Assembly: GCA_900642245.1 (NCBI GenBank)
Contig: CAAAJI010000053.1
Location: 116,893 to 168,900 of the forward strand
DNA length: 52,008 nucleotides
DNA from: Fragilaria radians
Taxonomy: Eukaryota > Bacillariophyta > Fragilariophyceae > Fragilariales > Fragilariaceae
Direction: 5' to 3'
Notes under the pieces: model-generated
Seen by the model: the letters and a program-made list of their open reading frames with translations, nothing else
What the model was told of the DNA's origin: nothing
The model's database searches: none
Shown here: positions 41,282-51,985 of the stretch, one piece after another
Layout: each line of letters starts with the position of its first letter
Position numbering within the stretch: position 1 is the stretch's first letter
Position numbers and translations under genes: made by a program

Positions 41282-42300
41282 ATGTCTGCAGCGCCTCTAA
41301 CAACTGCAAATATTGATGAGGAAGACCTGCGCAAAGAATTGCGGGAGCTCCTGCAAAAGGTGACACGTCGAGAGCCCTTGGAAACCACTTATAAATTCCT
41401 TCTCCTGAATGGTGCTGTGACTCCTCGCAAGCCAGTGCTCCCCAATTACAAGGTGTATACAAAAGCCATGCCGGGAAGCTTACGTGAACGTCTCGAGAGC
41501 TTTGGTCAGGTTCATGAATGGGATCGCATAGCTCAACGTCAACATGATACATGGGAAGAATCGAGCCTCCGGGCAGCCTTCACGCTTCGAGAACCCAAAA
41601 AGCATGAAACGGAAAGCCTTTTACATGCCACACTTGCTGCTCGGAAAACACGACACACCATGGCCAGAGAAGCATTTGTGGAAGCTATGTCCTTAGGATT
41701 GCAATCTAAGGAACTTAAACTACTGAAACAACGCGAGGAATCACGACAAATGTCACAAAAGAAAATAGCGCAGAAACAAGAAGACGAGCGAGCGCAGCGT
41801 CAAGAGCAGCAGCAACGAAATCGTGAAGCAGCAAGGAGGCGTCGGATTCAACAAGATTTAGAGGAAGAAGAGGAAGAGAGACGTGAAGAAGAGCGTCGAC
41901 GTCAACAAGAAAACACGCCAGCAAGGAAAGTCGCAAAGTTTGTAATGCCTGTGTTTCAAATTTTATGGGATATGGAATTTGCAAACTTGGGGAATACGAA
42001 TCCTTTCGAACCGTGATTGATAAGTCTAACTGTACAGCTATGGGCGTTCCTGATTATTGTACCATTGTGAAGAACCCCATGAACCTCACGTGGATTCAGC
42101 GTAAATTGGAAAAAGCTGAATATATGTCCTTAGCTGATTTCTTTGCCGATGTTGAGTTAATGTTGCAGAATGCCTTACTGTATAACTCAGATCCTAATAA
42201 TGACTATCATATAGCAGCGAAGGAAATGTTGGAGCGTTTCAAACGAATCCGAAAACAGGTAATTAACGAAATCAAGAAAAAGAGGCAGACCAAGGCATAA
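41282..42300 (+). CDS. coiled-coil bromodomain protein, frameshifted in this sequence
   Basis: The ATG at 41282 opens a frame for ~244 residues ending at 42016. It has a helical N-terminus, a long Glu/Arg/Gln coiled coil (~150-215) and the first bromodomain helix (FVMPVFQILWDMEFANLGN, then TNPF). The remaining bromodomain is in the next frame and continues to 42300: FRTVIDKSNCTAMGVPDYCT, IVKNPMNLTWIQRKL and MLQNALLYNSDPNNDYHIAA, with the acetyl-lysine-binding Asn in LLYN. Adding one base in CCTTTCG at 42002-42008 would restore one ~338-residue protein. A sequencing error in the T-run is the simplest cause; a recent null allele or recoding is possible. I saw no usable intron and no convincing slippery heptamer. 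Bromodomains read acetylated histones. Confidence 0.75.
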
Positions 42301-42334
42301 TTTGTAAACTAAATAACTATAACTTACTGCTACA

Positions 42335-42895
42335 TTAAGCCATCAGTCCCAGGAAGGCGCCAGCTGCAACGCCACACGTTGCTAATTTTTCGGTTGTTAA
42401 TGCCGCCTGAATAGTATTCTTGATTCCCTTCGGAGCCAATCGTCGACGTAGTGTTTTCCTCGCATTATTGACAGACTTTAGTGCAGAGTTTTTTACTTTG
42501 TTAATAGCAGCCTTGCTGTCTTGGGAGATTCCATCGAATACACCTGCATAATTTAAGGCTTCAGAACTGCAACCATATATGAGTAACAAAAATGTCATCC
42601 CGAAAACAGATGACTCTAATGCACACACACACACTTACACTATAAAGGCTGCTCCAGCGACCTTTGCACTCGACACAACTGTGTTTACAGCGATTTTAGA
42701 ACCAAAGTACCCGACCCCAGCTCCAGCCGCAAATTTTCCTGGAGACGGAAGTTTTTCATACAGATTTTTCCCCGTGGCATATGCTTCTTCCAAAACTTCT
42801 TCCAGCTCTTCTTGAATTCCTCCAACATCTTCGGCACGAATACCTTGACAGAGACATGCGAAAATGAAAATAAACAGGTAAAGTGCCTTAATCAT
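42335..42895 (-). CDS. FUN14-family membrane protein with signal-peptide-like N-terminus
   Basis: Two exons, 42895-42639 and 42566-42335, with a 72-nt intron (42567-42638, GTAAGT...TTGCAG) containing a short CA/GT repeat; 162 residues. The FUN14 domain spans the splice: KFAAGAGVGYFGSKIAVNTV, KVAGAAFIVSEALNYAGVF, a charged helix (KAAINKVKNSALKSVNNA), then the terminal CGVAAGAFLGLMA typical of the family. FUN14 proteins are mitochondrial outer-membrane mitophagy receptors in animals; plants and algae have poorly studied relatives. Here MIKALYLFIFIFACLCQGIR followed by A-ED resembles an ER signal peptide, so the destination may be ER or plastid. An upstream in-frame ATG at 43063 would add 56 residues. 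The stop lies 34 bp from that of the bromodomain gene (convergent). Confidence 0.8.
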
Positions 42896-43828
42896 GGTTA
42901 CTTTCCCGATTTGATGACTGTAAGTACGTTTCGATTTTTTGTAGAAACACAAATTCAGGTGACACTCCAAGTCAGCTATTGATTTGTGCCAGGAATTTCG
43001 AGTGGATACAACTTTTTTTCCAGAATTCCCAACCGGAAAATCAATATGTTGTATTAATGTCATTGAGATTTTATCCTAATGCTCTACGAGAATACCTACG
43101 ATAATGACTTGATTCAAGGTCCACATTGGAGTAATAGCTTAGAATCATGAACATTTAGTATAATACGAATTTTCAATAGAGTTTAACTATAACTGCAAAG
43201 AAAGGGTATCCACGATTTAGTATGTATGTGCCCTCCTAAGGAATGGACATAACATAACAAGTCATATCACAATCAAAGCACAAAGATTCCTAACTGTGCC
43301 AAGACAGTTCACACTATTAGATCCAAAGACAAATGGTTTGAAATCCATTGGCTTATTGTTGCTGGAATCTAACGGCTCATAGGCATAAAGTGATAGAAAC
43401 TCACGGAAGTGAGTCAATAATTCTTGGTTTGGGTATTATGATCAGGACTGTAAACACCCACAGAAATAGATCCTTAAAAATCAAGTTAGACATACAGGTC
43501 AAGTATAGAAATACTATGAACTTCTAGGTAATTTTCAGTGTTTTAAAGAAAATACAATTCGCGCAAATTGGCATCAAATTTTACTCCTTGTATCAAGTTG
43601 TGAATGCTTCCATAGTTGCATTTACCCAACACTATTCTGCTTATAAAGCCTAATGGAAATCAATGCCTTGGATATGTTTTTGACCTACACTACATCGAAA
43701 GGATTTTGATGAGTGAAAGTCACATTCAATTTGATTAACTGACTATTTGACACATAGGTAATTTTTGGATTGCTCTCTTTGCCCCCAATAAACTAATTTT
43801 TTAATTCAGGGATGATCAGCAATCTAAA
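42896..43828. other. AT-rich intergenic region
   Basis: About 0.93 kb between two minus-strand genes. The first 170 bp stay in frame with the FUN14 gene (possible longer start). No other gene, repeat or clear motif is seen. Confidence 0.4.
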
Positions 43829-45343
43829 TTACACCCCTAGGAAAAGCTTTTTGTTTCTCATAAATTCATCTTGAATCAGGAATGGGTTTGATGGATCATC
43901 TAGGGTAGCCTGAAATAGCTTCTTATCATGAAAATGCCAAGACTTCTCAAAATTCGCTTTGTTTTCACAGTGTTTTTTCTTGATGTCAATCGCAACCTGA
44001 TTAAGAGAAAAAAGGACAGTGCATAGCATCCAAGTATGCTTTACTATGAAATGATGACGAGATTCGTCATGATAGTCTTTAAACTCCACCCCGTTGGGGA
44101 AAACGTGCCAATCGTAGATTTCTCCGACATTCCTTGGTGGCTCCTTCATGAGAGGGGATGTACATTTGAAGAAATCTTCGCGCAACTTATACTTGCTAAA
44201 GAACCATCTTCCCACGGCATAGCGTTGACAAAAGTGCATCACATAGGGTAGATTGGTCATGGGTATGTCAGCCAAACAAGCATCCTTCCGAGTAACATTA
44301 TCTAAAAAGTGATACCCCTCTCGGTGAGCAGCAGAAACATCAGATACCATAAAGCCCTTTGCCAATTGATGTTTAAGCTTGAGATGGGCCGCAGCTATAC
44401 AGTAAGCGTACATCTCTGCCATGAATTGTGGAAAGATATCATGCACACGAGGTAGAAATTCCACCCAGAGTACAGCGATTTTATACATGTCCCCACTTGT
44501 AGCAAGGTAAGGTGGGCCTGCCGGATAGTAGAGACCTGCTTCGTCTGTGGTCACATTAAGTGCAGGTGAACCTTTCCCAACCACATATTGGAGTTTTCCC
44601 CTCATAGAAGAAAGCCATCCTGCTCCGAAGCCATATGCCTGGGCGATTGGAATTCCCGGAACAACCTTGCTTGTGACGACATCTGTTAGCCAATCGGAAA
44701 CATAGTCATCGAAACGGTGTGTCATTGGTCTCAAAATCATCATATCTGGATCCAGAATTATTATTATATCGTTTTCATAATCCGCTGCTCTTCTTGGAAA
44801 ACCTAATCCTTTCTCAAACCAGTCTAATAATCCCTTTGGCTTATTCCAATACTTTTGATTATCTCGGACACCATAATCAGGCGTGATGTGCAGGGAAAAG
44901 CTTGGTGAGAGAGGAGCAATTAATTCTTGAAAGGCCTTCTCCTGATTACGGGATTGAGTGTCAGAGCAGCCTGATAGAATACGAGTTACATTTCCTTTTT
45001 GCTTTACATTCTTGGCAAAATGAAAGAAAGAAATTGCCTGCCAGTCCTGAAATTCTGTACAACCGGTTGAAAACACTACGAAATATCTAGGCTCCCCCTG
45101 GACATGGATGGAAGGGTAATGGCTATCTTCCCGTTGTGTTCGATCTATTTCCACCATTTGATCACTATTTTCATATTGCTGTTTCCGACTCAAGTTTTCA
45201 AACAAGATCGGAAACAAAGTCAGGAAAGCAAGCACAAAAGAAAGAAAGGTAAATGTCAAGTAGGCGATAGAGACCTTTTTCTTCTTTATTCTCTTTAGGC
45301 CTGTGGTTTGTAAAGAATCTCTTCGTGTATGAAATCCTTTCAT
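43829..45343 (-). CDS. HPAT/SERGT-type Golgi glycosyltransferase
   Basis: A 504-residue type II membrane protein: basic cytosolic tail, one membrane anchor (~24-48, VSIAYLTFTFLSFVLAFLTL), then a luminal catalytic domain. The domain resembles hydroxyproline O-arabinosyltransferases and peptidyl-serine galactosyltransferases of plants and green algae. Shared features are CTEFQDWQAISFFHF, the DxD-like sugar-nucleotide motif IIILDPDMMILRPM (Asp198/Asp200), YLATSGDMYKIAVLW and the family's strongest block AEMYAYCIAAAHLKLKHQLA, followed by MHFCQRYAVGRWFFSK. It probably glycosylates secreted or wall proteins in the Golgi. Donor and acceptor cannot be told from sequence. It appears intronless with a clear ATG. 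Confidence 0.82.
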   Translation of the reverse strand: MKGFHTRRDSLQTTGLKRIKKKKVSIAYLTFTFLSFVLAFLTLFPILFENLSRKQQYENSDQMVEIDRTQREDSHYPSIHVQGEPRYFVVFSTGCTEFQDWQAISFFHFAKNVKQKGNVTRILSGCSDTQSRNQEKAFQELIAPLSPSFSLHITPDYGVRDNQKYWNKPKGLLDWFEKGLGFPRRAADYENDIIIILDPDMMILRPMTHRFDDYVSDWLTDVVTSKVVPGIPIAQAYGFGAGWLSSMRGKLQYVVGKGSPALNVTTDEAGLYYPAGPPYLATSGDMYKIAVLWVEFLPRVHDIFPQFMAEMYAYCIAAAHLKLKHQLAKGFMVSDVSAAHREGYHFLDNVTRKDACLADIPMTNLPYVMHFCQRYAVGRWFFSKYKLREDFFKCTSPLMKEPPRNVGEIYDWHVFPNGVEFKDYHDESRHHFIVKHTWMLCTVLFSLNQVAIDIKKKHCENKANFEKSWHFHDKKLFQATLDDPSNPFLIQDEFMRNKKLFLGV

Positions 45344-46957
45344 TGTGATCTTTGTTTAATGTTTCGAAAGTATTTTTCAGGATACTAGTCCATTTTGAAT
45401 TTAAGTTAAGGTTGTTGACTTGATCCGATGGATGTTGTCCGTTGTGCTTCACAAACAGTCATATCATTTTTTCGTGAATTTTATGCCACATATTGAACAT
45501 AAAAATCCCTGTAAAAATATGATTCTAGAATCAAGCATTGGCAGAGTTTGTTAAAATTCCTTGATCAACAGTAAAGTTAATTACATAATGAGAGGATATG
45601 CACACCAGGATACAGGAGAGTATCTTCAAGAAGCTAAAGCAAATGAGTGGGAATCAAGCTACTTGTTACACTTTATATAAAGATGTTGAGTCAATCACTA
45701 AAAAGTAACAATAGCTTCTATTTTTCCTTCATATATAACACCATGAACTTGCCAAAGCATATATCTGCACTCTTCAATAAAGCTGAATTTTAAATCAAGG
45801 AACACGTTTGATTGTTGAACTCTTGGCTATATTTTATTATCGGGAAAGTTGGGGAAATTTAAAATATTCAAGCCAAAAAGTGCTCGCAGTTGAGAAGACA
45901 GAGGAGAGGTCACTACTCATTCTTACCAAATTCAAGATCATTGAAAGCTAATATGGAATCAAAGTCTGTCTTTATAGAAGCTGGATGTTCTATGTAGAAT
46001 TCCAGATTATCAGATCTCTCTTAGAATTGAAAATGATCCAGAGTAATGCCTACAATTTTCAAGAAACTTTGAAAATCTAATGTGACACGATAAGTTAATG
46101 AAGCATCAACTTTTACATGGCAATTAACCAAAAGAGGCAGATAATCTATGAAGTTGAATTACCACAATTTCTGAAAAGAAAATAATGTTATCAATGAATA
46201 AAATAATCTGATCCCAGTTATGATGATGATGACAATGAAAATGTAATCAAGAAAGACAGGCAAAAAGTATTATAAGAAGGAGAAAAAGAAAAAGACATCG
46301 AAAAAAGAAGACAAAGCAAAGTAAAAATATTAGCATGTCAAAAAACATGATCCGCAAACTCTTGCTAGGAGTACAAAAGTTAGGTGCCAAGAGGACTGGA
46401 GATTATCTTGGGAGAAAGTTTATGTTAAATGCATGTAGAAGTAACAAAATAAAGCTAAGAAGAGATGCAAGATATTGACAGACGTGAAGGTTCGTAAATC
46501 ATTAGCCCAGAACTCAACGTTTAGGTCAACAGCGAATGACACAAAACATCCAGTTAAAGTCAAAGGAGAAGTTGCTCACAAAATTCCCGCAATTGTCACG
46601 GTATCTCATGATGTAAGGGTAGCATGAAGCATTTCAAACACCAACTTAGTTAGGCGCTGCACCCAAGAAACATTAACGAGGATCCAAGACCTCTATAACA
46701 CAAAAATTGCAAGGGAAGTTCATTCTGTAAACAATTTCAAAAGAAGTACCGTGATTCTGATTATGATCTTATCCTGAATATAATGATTATAAATATATTA
46801 TGGCAAAATAAGATTTTGTTGATTATCTTTGATTATTTTATGTTAGGTCTAAAGTTTTAAAATAAGATTTTGAAATGAGAGTGGAATTAAAAGAATTGTT
46901 CAGGATATTTCCAAGCTGGGAAATATCCTTGCAATTCCTCAGATGCTTCGTAACTTA
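45344..46957. other. AT-rich intergenic gap with coding-like fragments
   Basis: 1.6 kb. From ~46200 to 46630 the + strand is purine-rich, with short open frames in shifting phases (for example KLGAKRTGDYLGRKFMLNAC at ~46380 and NSTFRSTANDTKHPVKVKGE at ~46520). They may be remnants of one lysine-rich gene, at low confidence. A perfect inverted repeat lies at 46903-46928 next to the OMA1 stop. Confidence 0.35.
46903..46928 (-). other. perfect 10-bp inverted repeat 3' of OMA1
   Basis: GGATATTTCC and GGAAATATCC pair perfectly across the 6-nt loop AAGCTG. It begins 30 bp beyond the OMA1 stop, in the expected 3' UTR, so it could mark RNA 3' processing or stability. This is inference. Confidence 0.55.
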
Positions 46958-48044
46958 TTATGCCAATGCGGATGACTTTGCTCCCTCACGCCGAGAAGCC
47001 TCAACGGCAGCCAATGCGCGTGCCTTCGCCATCATCTTCCTTACTTCCTGACAGCTTTGACCAAAGTCGTCGCGTTCAAATGTTCGAATGGCCAATGGAA
47101 GTAATTCATCCATTTGAGCAATACGACGTTCGTGCGATGGATGTGTTGATATGAATTCAGGAGGGATCCGCTCTCCGCTTATCGTAGTTCCGGATTTCAT
47201 GGCTCTAATCAAAATGATAAGATAAAGTGATTAGTACAAGTCGAGTGTAATGGCAAGCACTCTTCCCATTCACCCCATAACAGTTTTCGACTTACGAGAA
47301 AACTCGCTTAGCAGCTTTCGGATCATAACAAGCCCGAGCAGCCAATTCGAGCCCAATTTGATCTGCCTCACATTCATTTTCTCTCGAATGAGGTAAGTCA
47401 TGAAGAAGGGTGGCAGCTGGCATGAATATAGATGATAGAAACCCTGACGGATCGATAAAAAATAGAAAACTCGCGATTGCGTTTTTCAACAAACTCCCAG
47501 TTAGACGTTCTCCCACATGACGGGCGACATTATGGGCCATTTCATGGCCCAATACAGCCGCCAATTCATCCTCGTCACGGACATAGTGAAAAAGTCCAGT
47601 CAGAACGAAAATGTGATTTCCGGGTAGAACGAATGCATTCGCTTCTTCCGATCTTACGACTGTGTATGTGAAAGCAGGAGGATGTTGGCCGTGACCAGCC
47701 ATCATGTGGTTTAGATTGTGCTGTTGGCAAAACTCATGCGTGACCACAGCAAGACGTGATCCGACTCGTTGCACAGTCTTGGATGCCCTATGGTTGGGTG
47801 GAAGTATTTGTCCTCCGTATCGCTTTCGTAGAAATTGGTATTCTTGGTCACCAATCTGGCGTTCCCACTCAGCCGATGTCACCAAAAGTCGTTTTCGATG
47901 GGTTAATGGAACCTCGTCCAAGCATGTCCAATAGACATACGCCGCACCTCCCGTCACTAATAATGCAGGTGCCCATATGTAACTGGGAACGCTTCCCTTC
48001 GGTGGAGGTAGAGGAAATTTGCGGAACTGATGCCTTTGCGACAT
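46958..48044 (-). CDS. OMA1: OMA1-like mitochondrial M48 metalloprotease
   Basis: Two exons, 48044-47296 and 47204-46958, with a 91-nt intron (47205-47295, GTAAGT...GATTAG); 331 residues. The M48 zinc motif is HEMAH (His167, Glu168, His171), with the third ligand region in SRENECEADQIGLELAARAC. Family blocks include SEEANAFVLPGNHIFVLTGL and VRDEDELAAVLG before the motif, and FISTHPSHERRI near the C-terminus. One membrane helix (~22-40) follows a basic N-terminus, fitting the mitochondrial inner membrane, where OMA1 cleaves OPA1-like proteins under stress. The start at 48044 is the first ATG; the frame is open upstream. A TTACGTCA site lies 51 bp upstream. Confidence 0.92.
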
Positions 48045-48095
48045 CGAGGATGGAAGATTAAGTATGGAAATCTGTGTATGACTATGACGCAAAAA

Positions 48096-48103
48096 TTACG
48101 TCA
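48096..48103 (-). promoter_or_regulatory. CRE-like TTACGTCA upstream of OMA1
   Basis: TTACGTCA (TGACGTAA on the gene strand) 51 bp before the OMA1 ATG. A full palindromic CRE, TTGACGTCAA, lies farther out at 48267-48276. Together they make the best-supported case of this motif in the window. Confidence 0.4.
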
Positions 48104-49297
48104 TTTCAGAGCTACAAGGGCTCACATAGATTGCTAACCGTCACAGCGGCAGCTAAAATTCGTTTGTCAGCTCAGGAACATCGACACGATAAAGAAAGGC
48201 CTTTGGACTATTTGATCCAAACCAAGATGTTATAGACTGGCTCCTTTAGAGAGGACTCTTAAGAAGTTGACGTCAAGGAAATTTCGAGATAAGCTATAAA
48301 TCTCCTACAATTGATAGAACTAAGAATATGTTACAATAGCAATGTTTAATGCTTACAACACTTCATTAAACAATCCGCATCTTCACAAAGAAAGATTGAA
48401 ACTGATGTGCTTCTATATGTTGAAAGGCTTAATCATTCAGATTAATATGGATTAGGGTTCAATTAAACAAATGAATATTCCTTCCATAGCCAACACAAAG
48501 CTGAACGACAGAGCATTCATTTTTCTTAGTGAAAATCTTTAGCCAAAGACAAAGAGTAAGGAGGCTTTAGTTGCGCAGTTTTGTAATTATTGCAATGTAA
48601 CCAAGCTTAAGTTAATTCATATTCATATTATAAGTATGGGCAACTCGCATTTGATTTCATTTGTGATCTGTTCTATATTCACAACACTAGAGGGCATCCA
48701 TTTGCTGCGAATACATACTAGTATAGATAATGAGAATATTAGATTTACTTGCACTTCTAAAACAGCACCATCTCAAACGGATAATGTCTGTTGAGTTTTC
48801 CTTTGCATATTTAAGTTAATACCAATCAAAGTTCTCTAACGTCTATGCCAATAAGTCACATATATTTCATAAAGTTTAAGCTTTCTCATTCTATATAAAA
48901 GAAGTTCACTTGATTGACCAGAGTAATCTGGGGGTACGTAAATATTCTAAAAAGTAGGCTGATTCTAAGTAGCATTTTTTAAATCAATTGTCCATTCAAG
49001 TCTCCCTCGTGTGTAATCAAAATTACAAGAGTGTTTTTCATAACTTGTTTGAAATGCAACATAATTTTCCACCTCATTCTCAGATAGAGCATGATCAACC
49101 CAAGATCCTGCAACATCACAAATGTCTTATCTGTTACGCTAAAGGAATATTATAAACAATATGTTCTTTACAAATTGCTGGCATTCAACCTTCGGTTTGT
49201 TTCCATCGCAAAAGGTGATTCATCTTCGAGAAATCAGGAATGGAAGGATTTCTTTAAAATTGATCGCATCAGCGTTATTTACTGACCTAGTTAGTCA

Positions 49298-49564
49298 ATG
49301 GTCATGTCAATGGCAAATCAACATTTTCACATACTAACCTCTGGACGAGTGGAGTACATGGCTGAAGCCGTACCAGGGGCTTTAACTGTGCATGATTTTT
49401 TGGAATGACATACTTTAGCTGAGCTGATACGCTGCTTTGATGATATAGGTCTTTTGGGTTACAACAAAGATACATTGCAATTACATGACTTTGCAGTAGA
49501 ACACTTTGTGGCACATGTGTTAAAATCAAAGAGCAGAAAACAATTGTTATTAAACCAGGAATGA
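49298..49564 (+). pseudogene. coding-like frame interrupted by one TGA
   Basis: An 88-codon frame from ATG 49298 to TGA 49562-49564, broken once by TGA at 49406-49408. Either side reads protein-like: GRVEYMAEAVPGALTVHDFLE before and HTLAELIRCFDDIGLLGYNK after. A single G-to-A change from TGG (Trp) would explain the stop. No family recognised. A decayed gene is inferred; chance cannot be excluded. Confidence 0.25.
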
Positions 49565-51414
49565 TCTTTCCTGGAGAAAAGGAGAGTTGAAATTAAAAAT
49601 TGACGAAAGGTTTGGGTTAGAAAGTAACAATCAACGTGAAGAAGAATATCTGAAATACTTGAATAAAAGGTTCCTGAAAAAAAATCAATGATGCATACTC
49701 GCTGGAAAATGATTAATTGATGTTAAATTGCGAGATAAACTATATATTTAATGAAATCTAGTCGTTGCGCTGACAAGCTTCACATGACTTATCTTAATCA
49801 TCACAGAGGAATATAAAATAGTGAATGCCTATCATTGACTTCATCCATTATGGAGTATCCGGATAAAGCTTTCATCTCAAAAATCTCCGTCAAAAAATTA
49901 TGAGTTAAAGTCAAGCTAGTTATTTTGAATACAAAATAAAGTTTGTGAAGGACGTTTAAATATTTTGTTTAGAATCAGCTAAAGTTTGCACATGAAAAAT
50001 GGCAGCCACTAGCATTTTCTGTTGTTGCTGCTTTAGATGCTATTTTATTTGATATCTTTATATTCAATGAACCAGTAGAATTCATGGCATATTTTGAAAG
50101 TTCACTCATTGCTATCATTCAGTTTGATTTATATCTTGGTGACTAGTGAGATCATAGTGCTCTTGGTTAAGGGGACACACTGAGAAAGAATGATCTAATT
50201 AAGTCTATTTCTGTCATGAATTCTTGTATTCATATAGTGTTAATCAGGTCCCGGAGCGTAATTCTAAAGCATTTATCAATCATGAAACAGTATCTAGTTT
50301 TGCAGGTGTACTAGAAAGAGAAAAAACTGATGAAATTAGAATAGTCAAAGATATACCATTTTTCTGCTTTGGTTAAAATTTGAGCAACCAAAATAAATGG
50401 CACCATAGAAAGGTGAATTAAATCATTTAAAATCCAGTGGAAAAAATAGTTTCGTAATTATTATTTATAAATGCTAAGGGCTGGACAAGAGATTTTTCTT
50501 GTAGTAGACACCATCTTTTCACATGCTAACAACGTGAACCACAAAATGAATAGGTTAGATGATGTATTTAAGGTTTTGAAAATCCTGAACGAGTCAACAG
50601 AGGAGTTGCTTTCAGCTAGAAATGAAACGCTCTTTAGTGTTTGCAATTTTACAGAGTAGCAAGATTGATTTGCTGAAATAAACATCCATTAAAAAATGGT
50701 ATTGAGCAGGTACCAAGAGGGCTTGATGGTAAGATATCTGTTTTGCTTATGTATACATGGAATCCGCAATTGCATATGACGTTGAATTACATACGCTTGT
50801 ATATGAGTTACATCCAACTGTCTCTATTGAATTAGAGTAATTTGTACTCTTGTTCAAACCAATCTTAACCAACCGATATCAGCGCTATGCCGAATCTTGG
50901 ATCTCTGTCAAGAGTCTGAATGATTCATGGGCCTCCTTTCATGTACAAGGAACCGTGTGGAGCTATCACCTCAGTTTGTGGTTTCCTTTGTCAGGCAATG
51001 TGTCAATTTGTGATTTGAGCTGGTACTTTTATTCAAAAACGTATATTACTTCTTCCGCGGACTATTCTTTATTTCAATTTTAACAGTTGATTTGATGTGC
51101 ATATTGTAATCGATTGCCTTTTTCTCTTTTCACAATACATAGTGTTGGCTTAGCTTGATTTTCCAATTTTTACCCTTTTAGGAAAATGGAACAACACCGG
51201 GAAGATCGACGAAGCAACGAAATCATGTGATCCAGGGGTCTATGGGCATAATGAACATGGCGTGGTACACCTTGTGCTACGTGTAAGTTGACAAGAAAAA
51301 CCAAGTATTCAACGAAACAAAGTTGTGACCTTGTTCAGTCACGCTCACGTTCCACCAGCACGTTCCACACCTTGCATGAAATTTCTTAAGGTTGAGTAGA
51401 AAATGAGGTCACAT

Positions 51415-51422
51415 TGACGTAA
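51415..51422 (+). promoter_or_regulatory. TGACGTAA site upstream of PGDH
   Basis: The same 8-mer as at 12782, here 237 bp before the ATG at 51660. It is part of the recurring TGACGT pattern; function not shown. Confidence 0.3.
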
Positions 51423-51659
51423 ATTCACATATTTTCATGTCATGGATTCGCAATTTCGAGGTTAGATTCCGATATCGATTGAAGTTTGACCAATCAGACG
51501 AAGGCATGTAAACTAGAGTTTTGGGTTCGTATTCAATTCTTCGCCCATCATCGATCCACCGACTTTCCTAACCACTCGATACGACAGCAAAATCATTCTC
51601 TAACGTTTCAACCGTGATCATCATAATTTTTGTTTTTGATAAATCTATCTAAAGTCGTC

Positions 51660-51985
51660 ATGTGGACACGTATCGCTGTAAGCTCTTCACGACGAGCATT
51701 GGTCTCACCATGGATTCAAAGCAGTACATCTAGGGCATTTGCTGCAGCCGTTCAAGTTGAACACGGACGTGGAGAGTGGCAAACATACGGTGATTTGTCA
51801 AATTACTCTCCTGGGAAATTTCAAATAAAAACTTTAAATAAGATTTCCCCCATCGGCCTTCAGCGATTTCCTTCGGAAAAATACGATGTTCGAGGCGATG
51901 AAGCCGCCAACGCTCATGCAATCTTGCTTCGCTCCTACAAGCTGAAAGAGCAAGACATCCCACATACTTGCAGAGCGATTGCTAG
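51660..51985 (+). CDS. D-3-phosphoglycerate dehydrogenase, first exon (runs off window)
   Basis: The first 108 codons of a 3-PGDH, the first step of phosphorylated serine synthesis (3-phosphoglycerate to 3-phosphohydroxypyruvate with NAD+). The N-terminus MWTRIAVSSSRRALVSP is Arg/Ser-rich, like a mitochondrial or other organelle presequence. From residue ~55 the family sequence begins: FQIKTLNKISPIGLQRFP, HAILLRSYKLKE and HTCRAIAR. Frame then meets a GTAAGA donor at 51986 (exon ends with AG of the Arg codon, phase 2). The expected continuation, an Arg-Cys-Gly-Ala-Gly-Thr-Asn block of the NAD-binding domain, lies beyond the window. An in-frame TTG at 51630 is not needed. Gene symbol withheld because only the N-terminus is visible. 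Confidence 0.8.

Larger units (their letters stand above)
48045..51659. other. 3.6 kb AT-rich intergenic region with regulatory-like sites and relics
   Basis: Between divergent OMA1 (-) and PGDH (+). The OMA1 side has TTACGTCA (48096-48103) and a perfect TTGACGTCAA palindrome (48267-48276). A TGA-interrupted frame lies at 49298-49564. A 62-codon ATG frame at 50471-50659 (MLRAGQEIFLVVDTIFSHA...) is protein-like but unrecognised. The PGDH side has two CACGTTCCAC copies near 51350 and TGACGTAA at 51415. No tRNA or intact gene is supported. Confidence 0.4.

Noticed and set aside
41960..42016. Programmed -1 frameshift in the bromodomain gene
   Set aside because: No X XXY YYZ heptamer lies in the correct phase in the overlap; a missing T in CCTTTCG is simpler.
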